Shown: piece after piece, positions 48,136-59,544 of the stretch
Layout of the letters: each line of letters starts with the position of its first letter
Numbering within the stretch: the first letter of the stretch is position 1
Assembly: GCA_037176845.1 (NCBI GenBank)
Contig: JAYKXP010000023.1
Location: 124,001-188,000, forward strand
Length of the DNA: 64,000 bases
Direction: 5' to 3'
Source of the DNA: Paramarasmius palmivorus
Taxonomy: Eukaryota; Basidiomycota; Agaricomycetes; Agaricales; Marasmiaceae
Made by a program: the position numbers and the translations under genes
Notes under the pieces: model-generated
Told to the model about the DNA's origin: nothing
What the model saw: the letters and a program-made list of their open reading frames with translations, nothing else
Database searches by the model: none

Positions 48136-49651
48136 ATGGTGAAGACACGGTCCACCAATACCACACCTGCCATAGAAAAGCCATTGCGTATGTGTCGCAA
48201 ATGTCCCTCTCCCCATCCTATGAAGTCATGTCCACGATACAAGCGACGACTCATAACAGTCCGTGGATTGTTCTCTCATCATGCTCTGTACAATTTACAT
48301 TTCTATCTAGAATCCTCTGGACATGCCGGGTGCAGACCCTACTGCTACGCTACCAGAGCAGCTTCCTTCTGAAAGTGTCACCCATGAGGATGTGGTAAGT
48401 TTCTCTAGCTCGGCGTTACTTGCGACTGAAGAGTTATGCCAGGTCGATATTACTAGTAGCCCTGCTTCTGAACAAAATACTTCTGGAGCTGAAACGCCGA
48501 GCATTGCAATGGAGATGTCCACAACCTCGGCTGCCAACTCAGCTATTCCGTCTTTTCTCTCTACTTCACTACCGTCTCCTTGTAATGACGAGAATCCAGG
48601 CAACCCCCAGGTAAAGTCGCGCTTAGAGCTTCTGACTCAGACAGTAACTGACAAGACTATAGACGAATACAATACCAGACTGTGTTATAGACCCGAGGCT
48701 TCGTGACACGCCAAACACCGACCACTTAGCAACCGAAAATATGGGCAGTGCAGAGCAAATCCAGGAGGAGCGACCTGAGTTGTTGACTCCCGCACGTACC
48801 CGCTCCTCTTCGGTAGTGCCTCTTCGCTTATTTAGCTCCGACGATTCCTCGCTTTTTTCAACCCCATCCGGAGCAAGTTCCCTTTCTTCCTCTCCGTTTT
48901 CGTCGCCGACGAAGCCTATGCGTCAGCGCGCAACTAAAGCCAATCCTTGTTTCGGCGAGGTGGTGGGGGTCTATCGAGGGAATAAGCTCTTAAGTGAGAT
49001 TTCGTACCATTACGTCCTTCTTTTTCATTCTGACATTTCATCTTAGCTGTCCATCGTACCTGTCATCGTCGAGAGCAGAAACAGAGGAGAAAGGATGCCA
49101 AGAATAACACAATAATCGATGAAACAGGGACCAACATCCCGAAACTATTCTATGACCGGACTCGCCGTTTCATGACAAAGGTAGGGTGACTCATATATTT
49201 CTCAATAATACACTGACACGTTCTTGACCAGCTTGAAGATCTCGCAGAGGACACGGGAGCCTGGGTACATTTCAGTGCTCAGCATCCTACGGCCAATGAA
49301 CCATTTATCCACTTCACGTCTAGACGTCTACGTACCGAAGGTGGTGAACTATTGGATAACCTTCATCAGGCTAACCACCAGCTCTATACCTCTCTGATGA
49401 CCGCCCGCCGTTGCGATACCTCACAGCTCGCTGCCAAACTGGCCTCGGCAAATGAAGAGTTGGCTCGGGTGAACGCAGAAGCTGAGGCCAAAATCGCAGA
49501 AGCTCGGCAGTTTGCTGCAAAGGAGGTAGAAACTCAACTTGCAGAGGCAAACGCAGCCAAGGAAGCAGCCGAGAAGGACTTCCGAAGAGTCAGGGCTGCA
49601 CTCGAGCTCGCAGGGATAGTCATCCCTGGTTTGACCTCGGACAAATCTTAG
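48136..49651 (+). CDS. transposon cargo ORF 2 (420 aa, Cys motif plus coiled coil)
   Basis: Exons 48136-48258, 48311-48581, 48679-48993, 49047-49180 and 49232-49651 sum to 1263 nt without stops. The N-terminus MVKTRSTNTTPAIEKPLRMC carries a short Cys cluster (MCRKCPSPHPMKSCPRYKRR). A long Ser/Thr/Pro-rich acidic middle follows, then a basic patch HRTCHRREQKQRRKD. The folded C-terminal part reads PKLFYDRTRRFMTKLEDLAE, DTGAWVHFSAQHPTANEPFI, then an Ala/Glu-rich coiled coil of about 75 residues (ANEELARVNAEAEAKIAEAR). The intron at 48582-48678 is the least certain junction. Head-to-head with the transposase, so it may be an accessory transposition protein. I know no characterised homologue. Confidence 0.75.
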
Positions 49652-49701
49652 TTTAGTTATATAGCTCAATATAATATGATTTCAAGCATTACATATCATT
49701 A

Positions 49702-50376
49702 TTAGACGTGTGCGAAGTTATGCGGTACAATGTTGGTGTTCAAATAAGCATGAGACTGGTGATTTGGATACATTGGGCAATTATAGCAAACATGACTGTG
49801 AGGTGCAGGGTAAGGTGGATACGGAAAATTGACTGGCGGTGGCGGTGGATAGTGATACCAAGGTGTATGCGGGACGAATGGACCAGAAGGAAGCGGTGGG
49901 GGAGGAGGTGGCAGGTGAGTATTGTGAGAGGTGGCAGGTGTAGGCTTGACGTTTGCTGCTGCAGTGGGTGTTGTTTTGGCTTTTGGAGCTGCAGAACTTG
50001 AAGCTATTCAATCAAATGATAGCATCCCGCAAGGCTAAATCCATACCGTTTTGTCTTCCTTTTTCGATGCTTAGGTGGACATGAATCTTTCATCTGTGTG
50101 CGCCTGAAGAAGCACTGGGTGTGAGTACAGCATCTACCAGTATCGCTACCTCGGACTCACCCCAACGCTTTAAGCCGTTGACGATAACGTCTCATTCGCT
50201 CACGCGCTCGCTCCCGAACTTCTTGTAGTTGTCTGAAAGAGCAAATCAGAACAGAGGATCGATTAGGAATATCCAGCTTACCTATCTTCATGGCTTGTAT
50301 CGTAGGGATTTCTGGAGGGACCTGCTTCGTCCATGACAGGCCATGAGAGTGCGTAGTTGAATGGGTGCTGTGACAT
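49702..50376 (-). CDS. transposon cargo ORF 3 (172 aa, Arg-rich helix and Pro-rich tail)
   Basis: Exons 50376-50282, 50232-50161, 50103-50047 and 49996-49702 (complement) close exactly. N-terminal MSQHPFNYALSWPVMDEAGP is followed by a strongly basic amphipathic helix QLQEVRERARERMRRYRQRL (about residues 33-52) resembling a bZIP-like or nucleic-acid-binding basic region, then KHRKRKTKR. The last 100 residues are Pro/Tyr-rich (HLPPPPPPLPSGPFVPHTPW, YPPPPPVNFPYPPYPAPHSH). Its 3' end is 50 bp from that of ORF 2 (convergent). A small nuclear DNA- or RNA-binding role is plausible but unproven. Confidence 0.72.
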
Positions 50377-52583
50377 TTCGTCACAGTACGCAGTCACGGT
50401 TGCTTGCTTCACAAGCTACGGAGACGTCCAGGCGCTTAAGGAGAAAGTACATCCATTGGAATGCTGACTCCACCATCGCGTCTGCTAAGGGGATCTTGTA
50501 GCGCTGTGGATGTATGAAAAATGATTTCCAGTCGCAGACATACGATCGAAGACCATCCATAGTGGACTCAGCTCTGCGACGCAGTATCCGGCAGATGACA
50601 ACTAACTTTCAACATTCGACGTGGTGCTGAATACCCACCTAATACCCAATATAACCTAACACGTCCAACCAAGTCCGAAAATACAAAGTAAGTATATATC
50701 ATATTCATTTCCTCGACCAAAGCGGCTGATGATCGATGAGGATGTTGTCCGAACTTCATCAAATGCGTGGTGAGGTTGCTCGGCGGCTTTTTTCCGCCTC
50801 TGCCTTCGACCACCATAATGCAAGTAGCCTGGATTTTGGCAACTTCATGGAAACGCTGTGCTGCACAAGTCTGTAATTTCTCATTTCATGCTTTCTATCG
50901 GTACGTTTTCAACACAATATGCATATGCACGTATGCTGAAGTTGACTCAGGTTGAATCACCCTGAGCTATCCCTATTCCTGTATGACTGTAGAGCGGGCA
51001 GTTTGGTCAAGCTTTGGACAACAGAGTAGAGGGTATGGTACATAGAAGAGATCTGCGCAAAGGTTCGCGTTGAAACTATTGTGAGCATGAAATATTGCGT
51101 GCTCCATTTTTAGCTAACATTCTAGTTTATACCAAAAGCGCAAAGACATCATTATCATGGACGACAAGCACCATCAGCAAAGAGTTATCGAACATTCCTA
51201 TGCGTGTTAGACTGTCAGAGTTGGTGTTCATGCGGTCTCACAAGATAATGCATGAACCAACGTATTTCGAATGACACAGCGAGATGGAACGACTACTTGT
51301 ATCGACGAGCGACTAGGGACATCGCGTTGGAGAGCTTGAGTTGCCGGTATTGTCTTTAGTTCCGACGAGACGGGGACTCGATGGATAGATGTGAAGCTGA
51401 TGGTGGTGAGTTTGTCCTGACCCATTCTTTACTTCCGGCTGATTTTGAAGCATCCCTTGTGTCCAGCTTGTGCCGAACCCACTTCTTGCCATCTATACTA
51501 CTCCTCGCCAAACCCTTAGGACAACATACTCAGAAGAATACTCGGCATTTCTACTCCTTTAACCACTTCAAGAGACCCTCTAGAACGATGAAGACCTTCG
51601 GGTGCTACTGAAGGCGCGCATCATCCGATTCATTCCACATAAACAGAATGCAAGTGTTCATTGCGGTCGTATCAAACGCTTTACTGATAACATTTTCACC
51701 TTAGATTGTGAGCTGAAGGCCTCCCGAATACGTCGTGCTCCCCTTGCACCGATACCTGCAAAGTCATGCATTGGATTCAACACCAACTTCGGATATTCAC
51801 CCTTTACAGGGATGTGAGTCTATGGGTATGGAGTTGTTTCCCAGTCATGAACATATCCGGGCCCGAAGTACACTTTCCCCGATCCCTACGGAGTCAGAGG
51901 AGTTATCAATAACACTATTTCGTCACCAGGTCATCTTCGGAGCCTTTGCTCTCGGCAAAAGATGCCACGAGCGAGTCTGGAGAGTGATACTTAGGATGGA
52001 TGGCACGTACTGGACACCAAACGCGACGCCTGGTAAGCAAGCATCTTGACAGTAATTCAACTCTCCGCACCACATGGCTAAGACATTTATACAGCCAAAT
52101 GGAGAGCGAAGAATCTGGAAAGGATACGGAACGAATGTACCGGCGTAAAGTGACAATACTATGACAGGGTCCGAAGAACCAATACAGATCAGGAATTGTG
52201 GCGTGCATCGTGGCATCTCGAAGTATAGAACTCATGTCACACACGGTTCCAGCTCAGTGGTTCAGGCATTTCGCCGCCTCGGCATATTGACAGTTACAGG
52301 ACGATGTTACCGTTCACAACAGCCCGGCATGGGTCAGTTACAGCGAAATCAGAACGGTTTCTGCAATTAGAGTTCAAGAGGAATATGAACTCCAGACAAT
52401 TCATCTTCACCAGAGCTCGAGCATTTCGTCGATCTCGAGCCTCAGTGCCTCAGAGCATTGAAGGGGATTCAAGAACTTGCCTCTGATTGTACAGGTTTGT
52501 TCAATGTTTGGTCCAATCAGGGTTAAAATCTCTGATAATTGTCATCCTTTCCCAGCCTCGTCTCTTATTCTTCTACCACAACA
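50377..52583. other. 2.2 kb of element interior without a closed gene
   Basis: Several plus-strand frames look partly coding, for example VIFGAFALGKRCHERVWRVI (about 51923-52000), and after a candidate acceptor at about 52094 AKWRAKNLERIRNECTG. I could not close a spliced frame. This may be a decayed cargo gene or a gene whose exon structure I failed to resolve. Confidence 0.35.
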
Positions 52584-55500
52584 ATGTCCCCTCGTCGAAG
52601 TGCTCGAACAAAGAGGGAAGTCTTGACGGGACCCTCAGGTATTCTTCTCCCCTCTTCTATGTATCAACCCTTACTCAAAACTGACGGTCGATCCCATAGG
52701 CAAGCCCACGGCTACCTCAGCTTGTCCTGATCCTAAAGGTTAGTCTCGCGAGGTCCTTGATTTTTTTTAAAAAAAAAATTACTCACGGTTTATACAGGCA
52801 AAAAGGCGAGAAAGAAGGTGGAAGAATCTAGATTGAAGCGTGCTCAACAAGGTCTATACAGTGATTTTTTTTTTGGGTCCATGCCTCACGTTTCTTTCAG
52901 TTGCTACGCCCACCGTCGCCGACTTGAAAAAAGGTCAGTAAATATCATTCAACAAGTAAACAGTTCCATTGACGTTTCTCCAGCATTGTCTACAGCCACA
53001 GAAGCGAAGGCACAGGCCGACGCTGATGCAAAAGCGGCGCAGGCTGCCCATGCTTCCGCTGATCAGGCTTGGAACGAGGCGCAGATAGAAGCTGACAACA
53101 ATCCCTCAAGACAGGCAAGCAAGCGTGTCCGAGACACTGAGGCCCTTTGCAAGACGGCGTTGACCAAACGGAAAGCCGCCGAGGCAAAGCAGAGACGTGC
53201 CCAAACACATTTAGGTCAGGTCAGCTCAACGTTTGGTACGTCTCTTCTCATTCTTCGGACGTCACATCACAGACAACTAAATGGAATGCTAGCTGAATCG
53301 CTCAATCGAGCCCAGATGGCCGCCAAATCACAGGGACATTCACAGGTCTCTGGAGACAGTGACAGCGAGTTGAGTAGTGTTCCCGACGATGACGACGACG
53401 GCGGTAAGTTTACTCTTTACTATGTTTCAAATTATATACTCACACCGATATAGGACTGGAACAGGTGTTGGATGCAGTTGTCGAGCTTGACTGCTCCTTA
53501 CCTCCCAGCCAAGTCGCCGAACAGAACGCCAAGAAAGTTAGCGATACGGTACCCAGTCAGTCTTCCCCTTCAGGTGGACAACAAACTGTGTCTGCGAGGT
53601 TGAACAGCATCGGTGAGTCGAAAGTCATTATTTTTATATGAGGCCTACTAATTCATTGCTATCCCAAAAATAGAGCTACCACATCCTGAAGGCAAATCGA
53701 GTCCGTCTCCAGTCATAACAGGAGGAGAAGAACCAGTAGGCACTTCCACTGGGGAGCCACCCGCCACAGATACACCCATTGACACAGTGACGGCAATTCA
53801 ACCTATGCCAAGCGTTCGGCCAGCTGTAGTCAATACCTCTTCAACAACTGGCTCTGCCGCTGCAGAAGAAGCACCTCCCGCCGAAGCACTTACTAATGCG
53901 GCATCAACTACTGCACCTCCAAGTCGTCTTTCAAGCCCCAAGCCTGATAGTCTAGTGGGATGTCCTTTGTCACTGATGGCGCATGCCGTGGATATGGACC
54001 AAGGTAGACCAGCTTCGCCCACTACCGCCGCTGATTTACTACCATTACGCGAATTTGAGGATATTGCACCGCCATCCGACCTTCCATCTCCACCATCCGA
54101 ATCATCCCAAGCTATCTTGTCCCCCACCACAGCACGTATCTCGACACCTTCCCTCACCGCCACACCAAATGCATCGTTGCAAAACTTGCGATGGTCAAGT
54201 AGCGCAGGTGACGATCCGGCAAATTTATTTACCCCAAGTCCGCCTACCAGGAAGCTTCCGCAACTCCGAGTCAAAGACTTATTTGACCGAGAAATTGACG
54301 AAGCCACGGAGCCGGAAGTCAATCAAGAGCCTATTCCACAGCCAGTACTCAAACGATCCCGAGGTGAGCGATTTTTATAATCAGTACAAATAAGGAAGAC
54401 TAAACTATAGTATAGGGGAGTCGGATAATGAAGCCGAGATAGAACCAAGCCTTGACGACGAGAACGAAGACCACGAGAAATCTCCAAACACCTTGGGCTC
54501 ACAGCGAGCACTGAAAAGATTCAAAGGTAAGAAAATACCGTGCTACCGACAATGTGTTGCTAATTTATTATATCTGAATAGCAGTGATCTCATTCAGCGA
54601 CGATGAACTCGATGAACTCGAAGATCAACCCCCTCGACTCATAAGGTTGTTTAAGAAGCGCATGCGTGCTATTCTTTCTGATGATGAAGGTACGCCTTGT
54701 CTGCAACGTTATGTGGTAAAGACGGCTGATAGTATGGCAGACGCAAGTCCTCCACCGGCCAAGAAAAGTCGAAAGCCGAGTCCTCGTGGCACGAACAGTG
54801 AGGGTAAGTCATTCATTTAACAATGTTACAAGTGTTTAGCCTCATCTGCCGATGTTCAAGGGACCAAGAAGACAGCAAAAGGCCGTCGTAATGCCTCAAA
54901 GAAGAAAGCTAGCACGACTCGACGCAAGGGCGCCACACGTAAGTCTGCACAGCCTGCGGAAACAGGTGTCGATGAGCAATCTACGGCAAACAAAGGTACC
55001 AAGATCATTGTGCAGTATTTTTACTGGTACTCATGTTGCTCTCTTTTTACAGCGCCCAGGAAGAGAAGGAATCTTGGACAAGCTAAGGTTGACATGGTCC
55101 TTGAGGATCCAGACGACAGTCCAGTCCTCGATGGCGACAGTAAACTCAGTAAGTATTTTAATTGCTTTGCCGCAAACTATATTTTACTAACCTGATTCGT
55201 TCCTTTTGCAGAAGGTATTCGGCGGTGGTACACGAACTCTATCATCGGAGAAGGCCCATCTGCCATCCAAGAGCCCAAGAAGCAGCTTGGACTACGTTCT
55301 CACCTCTATGAAGCCGCCTCTACCTCTCCCGAGCTGGCAACCACTTCTCGTGAAATCGCCCTGACGTCCATGATCTCCACCCGGAACAACCTCATTTGTC
55401 GATATCACAGTATCACCGAAAAGTCTACCGCCCGTGCTGTGCAGGTAGATGGAGATGACGACACTCTTTTTGGCCGGCCATGGCCACCACTGCACAAGGC

Positions 55501-56023
55501 AGTGAAGGCAAAGCTATTGGAAGAACAGCAGAAAGCCGCCAAGCAGGCAGCACAGAATGGCGTATTCGAACTTCCCAAGGAGTGGCAGGTGCCGGGATGG
55601 AATAAAGTTCATTCTCGTCATCCTCTAGCAGCGGATTGCGGGTGCAACATCAATGACATGCTTCTGGAGATGTACCTGTGGAAAACAGGTGAACTGTCGT
55701 CGATCACTGCCAGCGTGACCGACGACTGGCGCGGTGATTTTCTGACCCCACGACAGCGAGCGCTAGTTTGTTCCCAGCATCGATATTGGTCGTTGCTCGA
55801 CGTCGACGACATGTATTCCATGGCTTCAGAAGATGGCAAGTGGGTTCGTCGGGATGAGGGTTATGCTCGTCGCGTGCAAGCCGCTCGCGCTCAGGAGAAG
55901 GCCAACGCAAAGGCACAGGAAGCTGTAGATAATGTTGCCACTGATGAGGCCGCCTATGTGGCTGGTATGGCTCTGTTTGATAATGCTAACTTGGTAAAAA
56001 TTGCTCCTGACGCAGATGTATAA
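52584..56023 (+). CDS. transposon cargo ORF 4 (912 aa, low-complexity chromatin-like protein)
   Basis: Fourteen exons from ATG 52584 to TAA 56021-56023 total 2739 nt and close exactly. N-terminus MSPRRSARTKREVLTG with basic KKARKKVEES, then an Ala/Lys/Glu coiled coil (AKAQADADAKAAQAAHASAD). An acidic tract DSDSELSSVPDDDDDGG and about 250 residues of Ser/Thr/Pro-rich disorder follow, then alternating acidic and basic blocks (EIEPSLDDENEDHEK, ISFSDDELDELED, AKKSRKPSPRGTN, TAKGRRNASKKKASTTRRKG). The C-terminal 250 residues are folded: KGIRRWYTNSIIGEGPSAIQ, RPWPPLHKAVKAKLLEE, ELPKEWQVPGWNKVHSRHPL, DDWRGDFLTPRQRALVCSQH. Not a family I recognise. Charge pattern suggests a nuclear, chromatin-associated protein. 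Confidence 0.82.
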
Positions 56024-56220
56024 ATATAGGATAGTTTTTCATATTTGAACGATGTATATAACATACGCGGTGTTCAACCACCAGCTAAATACTAGCCTTC
56101 GAGACACGTTCAACACGTGTCTCTACCGTTGTAATATTGACCACAGTTCTTGAAAACCGCTGCGTTTTTGTATTTAAGCAACGAGAGAACGAGAAAAAAA
56201 GTCACAAACCACCCCAACTC

Positions 56221-56906
56221 ATGCCACCAGTCAGAAAAGGATCACTGCTTAAGGCACCGAATACAGACGAGGTCATTCGCTGCACCAATGGGCATGTCAA
56301 ATTTTTGAGTGAACATCCAGCAGTGGTGCGTCTCAGTTCAGTCGTCGAAATACTATGTCTGACTCTTGCTCTCTATAGCCTTGGCCAGCTTCTGTCAAAG
56401 GAGTATTCATTGGTTGTGGGAGCCGTGCTGTGCATTGCGTGCAAGTGCCTTTATTCGACACAGAAGACCCACCATACGTAGCCCATGTCGACGACGTAGT
56501 GACATTCTATTGGTTCCCACCTTTCAAAGGTGTCTTACCCTTGATGTTCGATATCTTAGAAGCAAAAGAGGCCGTAGAACGGGACATACAATACCGAGTA
56601 TATGTCTATCCTCAGTCCTGCGACCTTCTTCATCACAACCGGGATCGTAATCGTTTCTGGTACCTGTTCTCGCATGGATTACAGGTGGTCCTGGGCCCAA
56701 TACTCGTCATCAAGTTCACTCCATCAACCATGACACCCCAGCCTCTTCACAAGCCAGAAGTGAAGGACACACTAAAAGCAGTCTTTTCGTCAACGTACGT
56801 ATGTTCCATCTGACTTTGACGTCTTCTGTCTGATTGGTGTCACAGGCGAATCTTTTTCGATGGAGAAATTCCGGACTCGCTTGCAATAGGAGTTGCGGAC
56901 GTGTGA
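56221..56906 (+). CDS. transposon cargo ORF 5 (193 aa)
   Basis: Exons 56221-56325, 56379-56794 and 56846-56906 close a 193-aa frame starting MPPVRKGSLLKAPNTDEVIR. Recognisable blocks are WPASVKGVFIGCGSRAVHCV, PPYVAHVDDVVTFYWFPPFK, YRVYVYPQSCDLLHHNRDRN and FWYLFSHGLQVVLGPILVIK, ending DSLAIGVADV. It looks like a compact alpha/beta fold with conserved aromatics. No family recognised. It follows ORF 4 in the same direction after about 200 bp. Confidence 0.72.
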
Positions 56907-57249
56907 AAGTTCTGTATGTTGAATACATGAATCCCTTTCGGGATATATTATCTACATGTGGCCGCTTAGAATACATTCAAATGTATTCAAACGTAGTTCA
57001 TATCAGTAAGTTCGTATCAGTACAACAGTTGGCCAAAATCAAGCGACGGCTAAGCAAAATTCACGTCTATCAGTCATCTTCTGCCGTGACATCTCTAAAG
57101 GAGGTAGATTAGCGACAGCAAAGGCAAAATGCGAAAAAAAAACTTACGGTTGCGGGGTTGCAGTGTCCCGACAGTAACAAGAAGGGTTCCGAGAGCACCT
57201 ACATGTGTAGGCAATGCCAATACTAGCATCAGATAAGGAGCTATCGCTC
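56907..57249. other. convergent spacer inside the element
   Basis: Between the stops of cargo ORF 5 and the F-box gene. An A9 run lies at about 57133. No gene seen. Confidence 0.5.
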
Positions 57250-58695
57250 TCATAAGGCGTGTATGTTATCAAAGGTGACTAGATTGGAATGGCGCCGAAT
57301 GACACACTGTGGGAAAGGAGACTGGAGTTCATTAATTTCGGGCGGTGCATCGAGGGCGATAACATGGAGAAGAGATGGGTGTCGAGCCAGGAACGTGTTC
57401 ATTGCCGAGAGATAGTCGGGAGATATTTGGTATTCACGAGGGAAAGGATATCGATATTGTAATGACCAGCTGAGGAGATTTGGAGCTGTAATCGAGGTGA
57501 AGAAATCGATACCAGCCGCTGCCCTGTTGTCGTCGTCCTCCACGGCCAACGTCTGAAGCCCTGATAATTCAATTACCGTAGTCATGGCCAAGGGCCAAAA
57601 GTGGATTGGGTTCCTCTTCCGAAGGCCGCTCAATACGGCATCAAGGCCGGCAATCAGCGTCACTGTGACATTTGCCACGAATGGGGCGGCACGGAGGATA
57701 CACAAGGCAACGCGGCTGGTGCCCTTGATATGAATGTAACTGATCGTGCGAGGCAGCTGTAACGAGTGATTAAGGTTTGGCCTCTCCCACGAATCGTCTG
57801 TAACGGTAATTGAAAGGTTTTGAAGAGGGATAGTCGAGCGAGTAAGGATGCGGAGAAAGCTTTCAAGAGATGGAAGGCGGGTTACTTGAAGAGATGTCAG
57901 AGACAAGGAAATTGGGTTAGGGAGATGGGGTAGGACGTCAACATCCTCTAGAATCGACGCAACGAGGTACGATGCACCTTCCAGCGCAAAACTTCTCCAA
58001 TGACTCGTTTTAAGATGGTCCATCGACATGCAAGGAGACGTCGCAACAACGGCCGGCATTGTCACAAAGTTAAAATCGCCTTTGTCAACAAATTCGACAG
58101 TGACATCGAGGGGGAGCGACTGGGCAAGACTCTGGATACGCGCGATACGATGATGTGCGATGGGATGATGCGGAAGGCATCTGGCCTGTCGGCGAAGGCG
58201 TACGGTAGAGAATAGGCTAGGATTGGATAGAACAATGGCATGGAATTTACGCGAGACTCGGGCGAATACTCTGAGCTGGGGACAAGAAATGGTAGGGCGA
58301 GTGTGGCGGTGACTCCTGGGGTAGTCGTTGAGAATGATTTCGGGGGCCGCAAGCTTAAAGATGTAGACAAGAATTTCATCGGGGACTCCATCGATCGGGT
58401 TCAACATCCTGTTCAACTGCTCGAGGTAGTCACGGAGGATATTGCGAAGTGGCCTGTACTCGGATGCCTTCAAGTCGCGGTAACGATTGGCGTGTTTCAG
58501 CCAGAAGATGGCGGTGACCGTTTTTTGACGCTTTTGTCGAAGGAAGAGCTTTGCAATGGGCCACGGTGTGTCTGGGCTATGAGGAGATCAGAAGGATTCT
58601 CGCAAACACGGGCAGAACTGAGTGAATTACCTAGGAAACTCCGGCAAGAACTCAATGAAGTGGATAAGGAAGTTGGTACTAGGAGGGTCGTTCAT
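57250..58695 (-). CDS. F-box protein (transposon cargo)
   Basis: Two exons (58695-58631 and 58576-57250, complement) give 463 aa. After MNDPPSTNFLIHFIEFLPEF and a basic helix (IAKLFLRQKRQKTVTAIF), the F-box is at about residues 75-120: LNPIDGVPDEILVYIFKLAA, followed by a spacer and LRVFARVSRKFHAIVLSNPS with the typical C-W/F-like end LFSTVRLRR. The remaining 320 residues are degenerate leucine-rich/beta segments, usual for Agaricomycete F-box proteins (WRSFALEGASYLVASILEDV, LTSLQVTRLPSLESFLRILT). F-box proteins are substrate adaptors of SCF ubiquitin ligases. It lies inside the TIRs, about 850 bp from the right one, so it moves with the element. Confidence 0.85.
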
Positions 58696-58802
58696 GGTGG
58701 TTCTGAGTCAAGAGCTGGAAGGATTTAATGTAGAATTATCGTTTTAATACTTGTAAAAAAAAACCTCTTGTGGAGTCACATCGGAGTCTGCGTCAAAAAA
58801 AT

Positions 58803-58950
58803 GCGCACGTAGTGTAGTGGACATGACGTTCGTTTGACAGTTGAGCTCTAACGATGTGATTGTGGGTTCGAATCCCACCGTGCACATGGCACTCCGCTGC
58901 ACAGAGTGTCCGAAACTCCTTTGGAGGAATACGACACTCTGTGCTAGCGG
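58803..58950 (+). other. tRNA-derived SINE-like element with 3' hairpin
   Basis: 58803-58886 looks like a tRNA: acceptor arms GCGCACG/CGTGCAC (one mismatch), A-box-like TAGTGTAGTGGACA, perfect T arm GTGGG-TTCGAAT-CCCAC with B-box GGTTCGAATCC. The anticodon arm is irregular: TCGTT/AACGA encloses a 15-nt loop, as if an intron were present or the gene has decayed. Directly downstream is a perfect 12-bp stem (GCACAGAGTGTC at 58899-58910 with its complement at 58933-58944, extended by CGCT/AGCG with a bulge). A Pol III head plus unrelated hairpin tail fits a SINE better than a functional tRNA. Confidence 0.55.
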
Positions 58951-59544
58951 GGGCCTTTTTACAACACATCTGGAGGGTCAAGAAGGCCCTTTATTTAGAG
59001 CTAATGAGCGGGGTGAATATCAAGAAAGTCACAATGAGCGAGTGTGTGAATGAGATATGACGGAAAGGGTAGTTCCCCGGAACTGTGGGGCAAGCGCCGG
59101 TACTTCAAACAACAACGACTTGCCAGTAATCGGAGCATTGAAGGGCAAGTATCAAAGAAGAGTTTCATTAATGCCCACGGAGTCGCGGGGGAACACCGTG
59201 TCAACCAAGACAGTTAGATGCGAGGAGCTGCGAGATGAATAGCTCAAGTGCGAGTTCACGTGACCGTTTTCGTCTTGTACTTTTGTCTTGCTGCATTCCT
59301 ACTTGAAGTGCGTGTGAGTAGCATACTACAGTATTGGATTCTTAAACTAAATACTCAACATGATGAATTCTTTGATCAAGGAGAAAAGGATACAATAATG
59401 CACAAGACCCAACGACAAACACCAGGGAAATGCAGTTGTGAAGGGAAGCTCTTCTCATGGTCAACGACTCTATCCACGGACTTCAAAACGGCAACCGGAA
59501 TACAAAGCCAGCCAACGTCAAGTGTTCATTCGCCTAAATTGTGG
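58951..59544. other. element interior next to right TIR
   Basis: No gene recognised. Ends where inverted similarity with the left arm begins (aatggttc, 59545). Confidence 0.45.
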
